DNA of 15,792 nucleotides, from the NCBI GenBank assembly GCA_963660495.1, contig CAVKYO010000044.1:1-15792 (forward strand), in the 5' to 3' direction. A program made the translations under genes and the position numbers. Source of the stretch: CAG-877 sp963660495 (lineage in GTDB: Bacteria > Bacillota_I > Bacilli_A > RF39 > UBA660). This document shows, piece after piece, positions 6,947-14,171 of the stretch. The notes below the pieces were generated by a model, which was not told the origin of the DNA, searched no databases, and worked only from the letters and a program-made list of their open reading frames with translations. Within the stretch, counting starts at the first letter, position 1; every line of letters begins with the position of its first letter.

Positions 6947-6974
6947 AAACTCAAGTTTTTTCCTTGAGTTTTTT
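6945..6974. terminator. bidirectional terminator between tcdA and lexA
   Basis: AAAAACTCAAG (6945-6955) pairs perfectly with CTTGAGTTTTT (6963-6973), giving an A run before and a T run after the helix. It ends both convergent genes and overlaps the tcdA stop codon. Confidence 0.92.
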
Positions 6975-6977
6975 AGT

Positions 6978-7595
6978 TTAAAATTTTCTATATAGTCCAA
7001 CGGCTTTTCCTAGAATTGTTACTTCCTTTAAAATGATTGGTTCCATGGTATCATTTTCTGGTTGTAGTCTGAAATGACCAGCTTCTTTATAGAAAGTTTT
7101 TACAGTTGCTTCATTATTAGAATTCATAGCGACAACGGTATCTCCATTATTGGCAGTTTTTTGACGTTCAACAATTAAAATGTCACCATCATAGATTCCT
7201 ACATTTATCATTGATTCACCAGATACTTTTAAAGTAAATATTTCCTTTTTAGGATTTATTAAGTTTGTTGGAATAGCAAAATATTCATCAGGTGTTTCAA
7301 TTGCTTCAATAGGAGTACCAGCTGTTACTTTTCCTAGTAATGGTACCTCAGATATTTTTTCAGCTTTTTTTGAATACTCATTAGGTACTAGTATTTCAAT
7401 TGTTCTGTTTTTACAGTTTCCTTTCTTTATATATCCTTTTTCTTCTAATTTAGTTAAGTGAAAATGAGTAGTTGCTGGAGAACTTAAATGAGCAGCAGCA
7501 CCTATTTCTCTTACAGTAGGTGGATATCCATTTTTAGCAACTAATTTTTTAATAACTTGTAGTATATACTCTTGACGAGCAGTAAGTTTTTCCAT
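6978..7595 (-). CDS. lexA: LexA, SOS transcriptional repressor
   Basis: LexA represses DNA-damage genes and self-cleaves when stimulated by RecA filaments. The start codon at 7595 follows AGGAGG (7607-7602) by 6 bases. The 205-residue protein has the usual Firmicutes length. The N-terminal winged helix-turn-helix (about 1-70) includes GYPPTVREIG and the HLSSPATTHFHL recognition region. The cleavage site is Ala92-Gly93 in KVTAGTP. The S24-type catalytic dyad is Ser128 in SGESM and Lys166 in EATVK. All residues needed for autoproteolysis are present. A LexA-box-like sequence overlaps its own -35, which points to autoregulation. It is divergent from a small membrane protein gene, as lexA and yneA are in Bacillus. 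Confidence 0.98.
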   Translation of the reverse strand: MEKLTARQEYILQVIKKLVAKNGYPPTVREIGAAAHLSSPATTHFHLTKLEEKGYIKKGNCKNRTIEILVPNEYSKKAEKISEVPLLGKVTAGTPIEAIETPDEYFAIPTNLINPKKEIFTLKVSGESMINVGIYDGDILIVERQKTANNGDTVVAMNSNNEATVKTFYKEAGHFRLQPENDTMEPIILKEVTILGKAVGLYRKF

Positions 7596-7617
7596 ATTAT
7601 TCCTCCTTCATGTATAT

Positions 7618-7646
7618 ATGTTATCATTTTATTTGTAAATTGTCAA
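7618..7646 (-). promoter_or_regulatory. lexA promoter
   Basis: On the minus strand TTGACA (7646-7641) is followed after 17 bases by TAACAT (7623-7618). The transcript would begin near 7611, only a few bases before the ribosome binding site. Confidence 0.75.
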
Positions 7647-7657
7647 ACAAATGTTTT
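7644..7657. promoter_or_regulatory. LexA (Cheo) box overlapping the lexA -35
   Basis: CAAACAAATGTTTT matches the Firmicutes LexA consensus CGAACRNRYGTTYG at 12 of 14 positions, with an AAAC-N4-GTTT palindromic core. It overlaps the -35 of lexA by three bases, so bound LexA would block its own transcription. Confidence 0.7.
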
Positions 7658-7666
7658 CAAAAACTA

Positions 7667-7695
7667 TTGACACGAACAGTCGTATGAGATATAAT
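7667..7695 (+). promoter_or_regulatory. strong promoter of the small SOS-type gene
   Basis: A perfect TTGACA (7667-7672) and a perfect TATAAT (7690-7695) are separated by 17 bases. A LexA-box-like sequence fills most of the spacer. A consensus promoter held down by a repressor is typical of SOS effectors. Confidence 0.93.
7673..7686. promoter_or_regulatory. LexA (Cheo) box inside the promoter spacer
   Basis: CGAACAGTCGTATG matches CGAACRNRYGTTYG at 12 of 14 positions. The left half is perfect and the right half is degenerate. It begins directly after the -35, so binding would exclude RNA polymerase. Confidence 0.68.
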
Positions 7696-7724
7696 TTATT
7701 TGTAATTGAAAAGGAGTGGTGAAT

Positions 7725-7874
7725 ATGACAATAAGAATTAATTTAAAGAAAGGATTATTTATATTAGCAATTTATAGTTTTATGACTTTGTGCTTATTTA
7801 TGGCTACTGATCATTTAAAGAGACTTGAAAATAATTATAATAGTAGTAATACTTATGTAAATATTGATAAGTAG
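7725..7874 (+). CDS. small SOS-regulated membrane protein, YneA/SosA-like candidate
   Basis: This 49-residue protein is encoded divergently from lexA. ATG 7725 is spaced 8 bases from AAGGAG (7711-7716). The sequence has a short basic start (MTIRINLKKG), one hydrophobic helix (about 11-28, from LFILAIYSF through LCLFMAT) and a polar Asn/Ser-rich tail (29-49). Basic residues on the N-terminal side predict N-in, C-out. In Bacillus the gene divergent from lexA is yneA, and in Staphylococcus it is sosA; both encode small single-pass SOS inhibitors of cell division. Position, regulation and topology agree. YneA carries an extracellular LysM domain, which is absent here, and SosA is longer (about 77 residues). 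The division-inhibitor role is therefore an inference. polA follows only 51 bases later with no terminator between. Confidence 0.8.
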   Translation: MTIRINLKKGLFILAIYSFMTLCLFMATDHLKRLENNYNSSNTYVNIDK

Positions 7875-7896
7875 TTAGGAAAATAATAATTGTTTG

Positions 7897-7905
7897 TGTT
7901 ATACT
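7897..7905 (+). promoter_or_regulatory. possible extended -10 promoter of polA
   Basis: TG-T-TATACT at 7897-7905 is an extended -10 with no good -35 at the expected distance. It could give polA a basal transcript independent of the upstream SOS promoter. Confidence 0.5.
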
Positions 7906-7925
7906 AATTTGTAGGTGATACAATT

Positions 7926-10538
7926 ATGAAAAAAATTATTTTAGTAGATGGTAATAATCTTTTATTTAGAAGTTTTTATGCTACTGCTTATCAAGGTGTT
8001 ATTATGAAGAACTCTAAAGGTTTTCCTACTAATGCTTTGTATGGCTTTATTAATATGATGAATAAAATTATTAAAGAAGAAGAGCCTAATTATATACTTG
8101 TGGCATTTGATAAAGGTAAGACCTTTAGACATGATAAGTATGATTCTTATAAAGCTGGTCGTATTGAAATGCCTGATGAGTTAAAACTACAATTTCCTAA
8201 GGCTAAAGAAGTATTGGATGCTTTTGGAATTAAGCATTTTGAAATTGATAATTATGAGGCTGATGATATTATAGGTACTTTGGCAAGAATTGTCGATGCA
8301 GAAGATGAGTTTATTGCGACTATTGTTAGTAGTGATAAAGATTTATTACAATTAATTAGTGATGAAGTTGTTGTTAAACTTTTGAAACAGTCAGGACACA
8401 TTATGATGGATAGAGATGAGTTTATGAAAACTTATCAGGTTGAGCCAGCACGTATGGTTGATTTAAAAGCTCTTATGGGTGATGCTAGTGATCATATTCC
8501 AGGTGTAAAAGGAATCGGTGAGAAAACAGCTATTAATTTACTTTCTAAGTATGGTACTTTAGATAATTTATATGCAAATATAGATAGTGTTACGGGAAAG
8601 ACAAAAGAAAAGTTATTAGCTGATAAAGATAATGCTTATATGAGTTATGATCTTGCTACTATATATAAAGAAGTGCCATTAGACTTTACTTTGGAAGACT
8701 GTAAATATGGAATTACAGATAAGAGCCAATTAGCCAATATTTTGGAAGAGTTAGAATTTCATTCATTATTAAGAAAATTAGATTTAGAAGGTTCAATTGA
8801 AGAAAAAAGGGAAGAAAAGCAAGAATCTAGAGAATTAATTATAGATGATATAGAACAATTTAAAAGTAAAGACTTTGCTTATTATCTAGAAACTAGAGGT
8901 TCTATTTACAGTAAGAGTGAAATACTTGGAATTGGTATTTATGATGGAGAAAAAGGTTATTTTATAAATAAAGATAATATTGAAAAATACAAAGATGTAT
9001 TTTCTTCTGATGTATGGAAATTTACGTATGACTATAAAAAGTCTTTAGTAGTTTTAAATTTTTTAGATGTTAAATTTAAAAATGTTTCATTTGATACAAT
9101 GATAGCAGCTTATTTACTTGATTATGTTGTAAAAGATGATATTAGCTTTGTAGCAAGAAGTTTTGATTATCAGTTGCCAATATATGAAGATACTTATGGA
9201 ACTGATAAGAGACCTATAGAGGTAGAAGAAGAAAGATTAAAAGAAATTTGTTGTCAAAAGGCACAGTTTATTTATGAGATGAGAGAGAGATTATTAAAGG
9301 AATTAAGCGATGAGGCGGAACTTGATTTATTTAATAATATTGAAATGCCATTAGCTGAAGTTTTAGCTGATATGGAAATTACAGGTATTAAGGTTGATGT
9401 AGATTATTTAACAAATGTGGAACTTGAATTAAAGGAAAAACTAGAGGAAAAAGAAAAGGAAATTTATGAGTTATCGGGAGTAGAATTTAATATTATGTCA
9501 CCTTCACAACTTTCTAAAGTATTGTTTGAAGACTTGGCAATTCCTTATCCTAAGAAGGTTAAAGATAATAAGTATTCTACTAGTAAGGATATTTTAGATA
9601 AGATTATGGATTTTCATCCAATAGTTTCTAAGATACTTGAATATCGTACTTTAGCTAAGCTTTATACAAACTATGCTGTTGGATTAAAAGCGGAAGTAAG
9701 AGAAGATGGAAGAATTCATACAATATTTACACAGACTCTAACTAGAACTGGTAGACTTTCTAGTATCAGTCCTAATTTACAAAACATTCCGGCTAGAGCA
9801 GAATATTCAGCTTTAATTAGAAAGGCTTTTGTTCCTGATTCCAATTCAAAAATACTTTCTAGTGATTATTCTCAAGTTGAACTTAGGATATTTGCTTCTA
9901 TGTCTAAGGCAACTAATTTGATTAATGCCTTTGTAAATAATGAGGACATTCATACAAGAACAGCAGCTGATATATTTAAAGTAGATATATCTTCTGTTAC
10001 TAAAGATATGAGAAGAACAGCTAAAGCAGTTAATTTTGGTATTTTATATGGTATTAGTAGTTTTGGTCTTTCAGAAGATTTAGGAATTGATTTGAAAACA
10101 GCAAAGAAATTTATTGATGATTATTTAGAAACTTATCCGGGTATTAGAGATTTCCAAGCTAAAGAGATAGCTGATGCTTACGCTAATGGATATGTTAGGA
10201 CATTAATGAATAGAAAAAGAGTAATTGAAGAGTTGAAGAACAAGAATTATATGATACGTTCATCTGGAGAAAGAATGGCTTTAAATACTCCTATTCAAGG
10301 AACAGCTGCTGATATACTAAAGAAGGCAATGGTTGAAATATATAGAGAGTTTAATAAACGTAATTTAAAGAGTAAAATGTTAATTCAAGTACACGATGAA
10401 CTTGTGTTTAATGTTTTAAATGATGAGTTAGATGAGGTTAGTGAAATTGTTAGAGATATAATGGAAAATACTTTTAAAATAGATGTACCTTTAAAAGTTG
10501 ATATTGAAATTGGTAACAATTGGTATGAAGCTAAATAA
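7926..10538 (+). CDS. polA: DNA polymerase I
   Basis: Pol I fills gaps and removes Okazaki RNA primers. ATG 7926 follows AGGTGAT (7913-7919). The 870-residue protein has three domains. The 5' nuclease (about 1-285) shows VDGNNLLFRS with Asp8, EADDIIG, SSDKDLL and the helix-hairpin-helix region GVKGIGEKTA. The middle domain (about 300-465) is a degenerate 3'-5' exonuclease: the first catalytic Asp is replaced (YLET at 320-323) and the late YxxxD motif is not recognisable, as in Bacillus Pol I. The polymerase domain has motif A DYSQVELRI starting at Asp647, motif B RRTAKAVNFGILYG (696-709, Lys700, Phe704, Tyr708) and motif C VHDE with Asp824 and Glu825. Proofreading is thus expected to be lost while polymerase and flap nuclease remain. 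It is followed after 14 bases by mutM. Confidence 0.98.
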   Translation: MKKIILVDGNNLLFRSFYATAYQGVIMKNSKGFPTNALYGFINMMNKIIKEEEPNYILVAFDKGKTFRHDKYDSYKAGRIEMPDELKLQFPKAKEVLDAFGIKHFEIDNYEADDIIGTLARIVDAEDEFIATIVSSDKDLLQLISDEVVVKLLKQSGHIMMDRDEFMKTYQVEPARMVDLKALMGDASDHIPGVKGIGEKTAINLLSKYGTLDNLYANIDSVTGKTKEKLLADKDNAYMSYDLATIYKEVPLDFTLEDCKYGITDKSQLANILEELEFHSLLRKLDLEGSIEEKREEKQESRELIIDDIEQFKSKDFAYYLETRGSIYSKSEILGIGIYDGEKGYFINKDNIEKYKDVFSSDVWKFTYDYKKSLVVLNFLDVKFKNVSFDTMIAAYLLDYVVKDDISFVARSFDYQLPIYEDTYGTDKRPIEVEEERLKEICCQKAQFIYEMRERLLKELSDEAELDLFNNIEMPLAEVLADMEITGIKVDVDYLTNVELELKEKLEEKEKEIYELSGVEFNIMSPSQLSKVLFEDLAIPYPKKVKDNKYSTSKDILDKIMDFHPIVSKILEYRTLAKLYTNYAVGLKAEVREDGRIHTIFTQTLTRTGRLSSISPNLQNIPARAEYSALIRKAFVPDSNSKILSSDYSQVELRIFASMSKATNLINAFVNNEDIHTRTAADIFKVDISSVTKDMRRTAKAVNFGILYGISSFGLSEDLGIDLKTAKKFIDDYLETYPGIRDFQAKEIADAYANGYVRTLMNRKRVIEELKNKNYMIRSSGERMALNTPIQGTAADILKKAMVEIYREFNKRNLKSKMLIQVHDELVFNVLNDELDEVSEIVRDIMENTFKIDVPLKVDIEIGNNWYEAK

Positions 10539-10552
10539 AAGAGGTGAGTGTT

Positions 10553-11374
10553 GTGCCTGAAAAGCCAGAGGTAATAACTGTTAGTAATAGTTTAAGACCA
10601 AGATTAGTGGGAAAGAAGATTACGAGATGTAATGTTTACTGGGATAATATTATTGCGTATCCTACAACTGATGAATTCAAAAAAGAAATCATTGGGCAAA
10701 AGATTTTAGATGTTACTACACATGGTAAATTTATTAAAGTTCTATTGGATAAAGATGTATTATTAATTCATTTAAGAATGGAAGGAAAGTTTTTCTTTAG
10801 AAAGAAAAATGATCAAATTGTCAAACATGAACATGTTGAATTTATATTTGATGACGATATTAGTTTTAGATATCATGATGTTAGAAAATTTGGAAAGATG
10901 TATTTAATTGATAAAGATAAAGTTAATGATGTTAAACCTTTGTCAGAACTTGGTTATGAATTTGACGATAGTGATTTAACTAAAGAATATTTGTATGAAA
11001 AAATTCATAATAAGAAGCTGCCAATAAAGACAGTTTTACTTGATCAAAGTATTATTACCGGTATTGGTAATATTTATGATGATGAGATACTCTTTAGGAC
11101 TGGGATTAGTCCATATAGAAAGTCTTGTAATATATCATTGAATGAATGTGATGAGATAATTAAAAATACTAGATTAGTTTTATGTGAGGCTATCAAGAAA
11201 GGTGGAACAACAATTAAGAGTTTTACATCTAGTGAAGGGGTACATGGCTTATTCCAAAATGAGTTATTAGTCCATGGTAAGAAGAAAGGAATTTGTCCGA
11301 ATTGTTCCTCTACAATAGAAGTTTGTAGAATAGCGGGGCGTGGTACTTATTATTGTCCTAAGTGTCAAAAATAA
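10553..11374 (+). CDS. mutM: formamidopyrimidine-DNA glycosylase (Fpg/MutM)
   Basis: Fpg removes 8-oxoguanine and ring-opened purines and nicks the strand by beta/delta elimination. The start is GTG 10553: it gives MPE, placing the catalytic Pro directly after the initiator Met, and lies 5 bases after GAGGTGA (10541-10547). An in-frame GTG at 10544 lies inside that site and would bury Pro2. The 273-residue protein has Pro2-Glu3, Lys59 in HGKF, the helix-two-turn-helix with GIGNIYDDEI and a C-terminal zinc finger with Cys248, Cys251, Cys268 and Cys271 around Arg263. All key residues are present. The polA-mutM order is common in Bacilli and joins replacement synthesis with oxidised-base repair. 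Confidence 0.97.
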   Translation: MPEKPEVITVSNSLRPRLVGKKITRCNVYWDNIIAYPTTDEFKKEIIGQKILDVTTHGKFIKVLLDKDVLLIHLRMEGKFFFRKKNDQIVKHEHVEFIFDDDISFRYHDVRKFGKMYLIDKDKVNDVKPLSELGYEFDDSDLTKEYLYEKIHNKKLPIKTVLLDQSIITGIGNIYDDEILFRTGISPYRKSCNISLNECDEIIKNTRLVLCEAIKKGGTTIKSFTSSEGVHGLFQNELLVHGKKKGICPNCSSTIEVCRIAGRGTYYCPKCQK

Positions 11375-11380
11375 TATTTG

Positions 11381-11411
11381 AAAAGATATTTCGTTTGAAA
11401 TGTCTTTTTTT
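11381..11411 (+). terminator. terminator of polA-mutM
   Basis: AAAAGATATTTC (11381-11392) pairs with GAAATGTCTTTT (11397-11408), with one T-G pair, a four-base loop and a T run to 11411. It closes the repair operon. Confidence 0.88.
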
Positions 11412-11443
11412 CTTGATAAAATTTATTTTTTAGCGTTAAATTG

Positions 11444-11472
11444 TTGACAGAAAATTCATTTTTGATTATTAT
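11444..11472 (+). promoter_or_regulatory. promoter of the first surface protein gene
   Basis: TTGACA (11444-11449) is followed after 17 bases by TATTAT (11467-11472). The same arrangement, with the same bases after the -10 (AGTGAGCTAATT), recurs at 13999-14027 before the second surface gene. Confidence 0.82.
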
Positions 11473-11572
11473 AGTGAGCTAATTTGAGGGAGTACTATTT
11501 ATATTTTAACTAGAACGGGTTCGGTTGATTTATTTATTTTATTCTCTTGATTAAAATATTGGGAGGAAAAAT
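11467..11572 (+). repeat. shared 5' leader, copy 1
   Basis: This leader of about 100 bases is matched by copy 2 at 14022-14171. Conserved blocks are TATTATAGTGAGCTAATT, a G-rich GGAG segment, GGGTTCGGTTGATTT, an ATTTATTTTATTCTCTTGAT tract and the ribosome binding site GGGAGGAAAAA. TTCTCTT (11542-11548) can pair over 7 positions, three of them G-T, with GGGAGGA (11561-11567). That fold would hide the ribosome binding site. No known riboswitch class is recognised. Confidence 0.75.
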
Positions 11573-13921
11573 ATGAAAAGAAGTTTAATGAATGTCTTAT
11601 TAGGATTATTTGTAGTTATTACTTTAGGCTTTTTAGTACCAGTTAATGCAAGTAGTGCTACTGTTGATTCTAGTATGGACAATGATCAAATTCAAACTGC
11701 TGTTAATGACAATGATGAAGTAATATTTGAAGAAGGAACTTATACAGATATTACAATTAATGTAGTTGGCAGTAAATTATTTAAAACTACAGGAGCTGTT
11801 AATTTTATTAATACTGATGGTAATAAGTTTGGTATTTTTGTAGCAGATCGTGCAAGTAGTAATATCGAATTTTCTGGTAGTTTTACATTTGATGGATACC
11901 GTGAAGGTATATTTGTGGGTAATTCAGCAGATGTAACTTTAACAATAGCTGAAAATGCAACATTAAAATTAGTTAATGGTAAAGAAACGGATGCTAATCA
12001 TGGATCTGGTATTTGGGTTGGTAATTATGCAAGTTTTTCTATTACTGGCTTAGATAATGCTAGCTTTGTTGCGAGTGACAACGAAGTTGCTGGTATTAAT
12101 GTATTAAAAGACGCTACATTTATGGCTAATTTTAAAAATATGACTTTAGTTGATATGAGTCGTAATAAAAAAGCTTCTGGATATCATTCTGGAATGGAAA
12201 CTGGTATTAAAACTACTATAACATTTGATAATGTTAAAAAAGTTACAATGGACGATAATGGAGTAGATGCAGTATGTTTTTCTAATGGAAGTGATACGAC
12301 TATTCTAAATATTATTAATTCAACTGTTTCTATGAAAAATAATCATAGTTGGGGAGTTAATGGTGGTAATATAAAGATCGTTAATTCTTATTTAAATATT
12401 AGTAATAATTCTTATGGTCCTTGGGCTAATGTTACATATACTGCTTCTAATATGTATGCAGATACTTTATATGTAGAAAATTCTACAATTGATGCGAATG
12501 ATTGTGGAGCTAATTCTGGTATTTGGGTAGAGAATCAAGCAACTATTACTGGTTCTGTTATTAATGTTAATGCCAATGGTCAAAATGCATATGGAAATTA
12601 TAATTATTCTGATAGCAAAGCTTATTATGCAGGAAGTTATCCTTGGAATACTGGTAATGGTATAGCATTTTGTAATGGTGTTATTATAACTAATAGTAAA
12701 ATTACAGCTAATGACAATGGTGGAGCAGGTATTGCATTTTACGCTACTAATTCTAAGGGACTTGCTGATATAAAAGTGTCTGGTTCTACTTTGACTGCTA
12801 ATAATAATGGTATCTCACCTAACTTTAAAGTTTCTAAAGATGGTGTAAGAAATTATAATAGTTCTAAATATACTGATAGAGATGGATATAATGTTGGACT
12901 TTATTCTGGTATAGCTGTAGGTAATGCTTTAGTTAATTTTGAAGATAGTACAATTATATTATTAGATAATAAAGAAAATGGTATTGGATATCATAAATTA
13001 TATGAAGGAAAAGTGATTGTTGATGGTAAAACAATTGGAGCAATATCTACTAGTGATTTATCATTACAAAAAGAAATAAAGGGTTCTAATAATGGGCAAA
13101 AGACAATAGTATTATCAGGTTCATTACAAGGAAAGATTGATAATATGGATGGAGAATATGGTGATAAATGGAATGATTCTAAAAAAGAAGATGAAGTTTA
13201 TGTTGCTCCTATTAATAATGATGATACTAAGTTAGTTGAATTTGATGTTAATAAAGAAATAAATAAAATATTAAATAAAGATGTAAATCAATTTACTTAT
13301 TATGATCCTACTACTGGTACTAAATATGATTATGTATTTAAGTATAATGATGAAAATACTGATTTAACTGGTGAAGGTGATAATGCCTATATTTGGACAC
13401 CTGTATCAATACTTCATTATGATGCTACTGAAGGTCTAATTAATTATTTAGGTACTGCTGGTATATTAAAATATGGTAGTAGTAAGACTATTCAAAGTGA
13501 TTTGGCTTTAGCTGGACTTAATTCTAGATTTACACAAGATATTACTATTTATGGTAATAATATGGCTTTAGCAGAAAAGATTTTAGCAACAGCTGAACGT
13601 GAAGGTTATGTTTTCTTAGGTTGGTATATAGCAGATGATTCTTCTTTAGCAGCAAAATATGCAGAAGAAGGAAATTTTGAAGAGTTATATAAATTACTAA
13701 ATACAGAATTTACTGATATGACAAATTTAGAAATAGATGGTGTTTCAGTTAGTGAATTAACAATATATGCTAAATGGGGAAAGAAAGATACAGGTAAAAC
13801 TGATCCAGAAATACTTCCACCAGATACAGGTATTGGTGTTAATAATAGTAATAATTATTTATTAATTTTATCATTAATAATGAATATGACTTTAGCAGCT
13901 ATTTGTTTAAAAAATAACTAA
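11573..13921 (+). CDS. exported beta-helix surface protein with PPDTG end
   Basis: This 782-residue protein is predicted to be cell-surface attached. ATG 11573 is spaced 6 bases from GGGAGG (11561-11566). A signal peptide (1-26) has basic KR, a hydrophobic core and a likely cut after VNA. Residues of about 50-470 show repeating short strands and Asn/Gly turns, such as GIFVGNSADVTL, SGIWVGNYASFSI and SGIWVENQATI, typical of right-handed parallel beta-helices found in pectate lyase-like adhesins and enzymes. After a linker domain, residues 678-735 (GYVFLGWY ... LTIYAKW) match the Flg_new/InlB B-repeat type. The end carries LPPDTG (748-753), a hydrophobic segment (762-779) and a very short KNN tail, resembling a sortase sorting signal of PPxTG form. 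No carbohydrate-active catalytic residues can be assigned. An adhesive or glycan-binding role is an inference. Confidence 0.9.
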   Translation: MKRSLMNVLLGLFVVITLGFLVPVNASSATVDSSMDNDQIQTAVNDNDEVIFEEGTYTDITINVVGSKLFKTTGAVNFINTDGNKFGIFVADRASSNIEFSGSFTFDGYREGIFVGNSADVTLTIAENATLKLVNGKETDANHGSGIWVGNYASFSITGLDNASFVASDNEVAGINVLKDATFMANFKNMTLVDMSRNKKASGYHSGMETGIKTTITFDNVKKVTMDDNGVDAVCFSNGSDTTILNIINSTVSMKNNHSWGVNGGNIKIVNSYLNISNNSYGPWANVTYTASNMYADTLYVENSTIDANDCGANSGIWVENQATITGSVINVNANGQNAYGNYNYSDSKAYYAGSYPWNTGNGIAFCNGVIITNSKITANDNGGAGIAFYATNSKGLADIKVSGSTLTANNNGISPNFKVSKDGVRNYNSSKYTDRDGYNVGLYSGIAVGNALVNFEDSTIILLDNKENGIGYHKLYEGKVIVDGKTIGAISTSDLSLQKEIKGSNNGQKTIVLSGSLQGKIDNMDGEYGDKWNDSKKEDEVYVAPINNDDTKLVEFDVNKEINKILNKDVNQFTYYDPTTGTKYDYVFKYNDENTDLTGEGDNAYIWTPVSILHYDATEGLINYLGTAGILKYGSSKTIQSDLALAGLNSRFTQDITIYGNNMALAEKILATAEREGYVFLGWYIADDSSLAAKYAEEGNFEELYKLLNTEFTDMTNLEIDGVSVSELTIYAKWGKKDTGKTDPEILPPDTGIGVNNSNNYLLILSLIMNMTLAAICLKNN

Positions 13922-13936
13922 ATTTGATAATTTAAG

Positions 13937-13964
13937 GGATGTTTTCTTTGAAAAACATCTTTTT
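13937..13964 (+). terminator. terminator of the beta-helix protein gene
   Basis: GATGTTTT (13938-13945) pairs with AAAACATC (13952-13959), followed by five T. It separates the two surface protein genes into independent units. Confidence 0.88.
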
Positions 13965-13998
13965 CTATGGAAATTTGTTTTTTTTGGCTCTGTTTAAC

Positions 13999-14027
13999 TT
14001 GACAAAATAAAGATTTATGCTTATTAT
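13999..14027 (+). promoter_or_regulatory. promoter of the second surface protein gene
   Basis: TTGACA (13999-14004) is followed after 17 bases by TATTAT (14022-14027), then AGTGAGCTAATT as in the first copy. The spacer bases differ between copies while the boxes and downstream bases are kept. Confidence 0.82.
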
Positions 14028-14171
14028 AGTGAGCTAATTCAGGAGGGTTTAATATTTATATATTAGCCAGTTGGGTTCGGTTGATTTTATTTATTTTATT
14101 CTCTTGATAAAAATATAGATATTATGTATAAATTTTTACTAATATCTAAACAATATTATTGGGAGGAAAAA
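14022..14171 (+). repeat. shared 5' leader, copy 2, with a 41-base insertion
   Basis: This leader matches copy 1 through the TTCTCTTGAT block (14099-14108). It then holds about 41 extra bases before the common ATTGGGAGGAAAAA end. The extra segment contains a perfect 9-base inverted repeat, TAGATATTA (14116-14124) and TAATATCTA (14140-14148). TTCTCTT (14099-14105) and GGGAGGA (14161-14167) remain, so the possible site-hiding pairing is kept with a hairpin in its loop. GCTAAT and ATTAGC flanking the G-rich segment can also pair in this copy. Confidence 0.75.

Noticed and set aside
11510..11522. GAACGGGTTC in leader copy 1 as a LexA box.
   Set aside because: The half-sites are separated by 2 bases, not 4, and the left half is not kept in copy 2.
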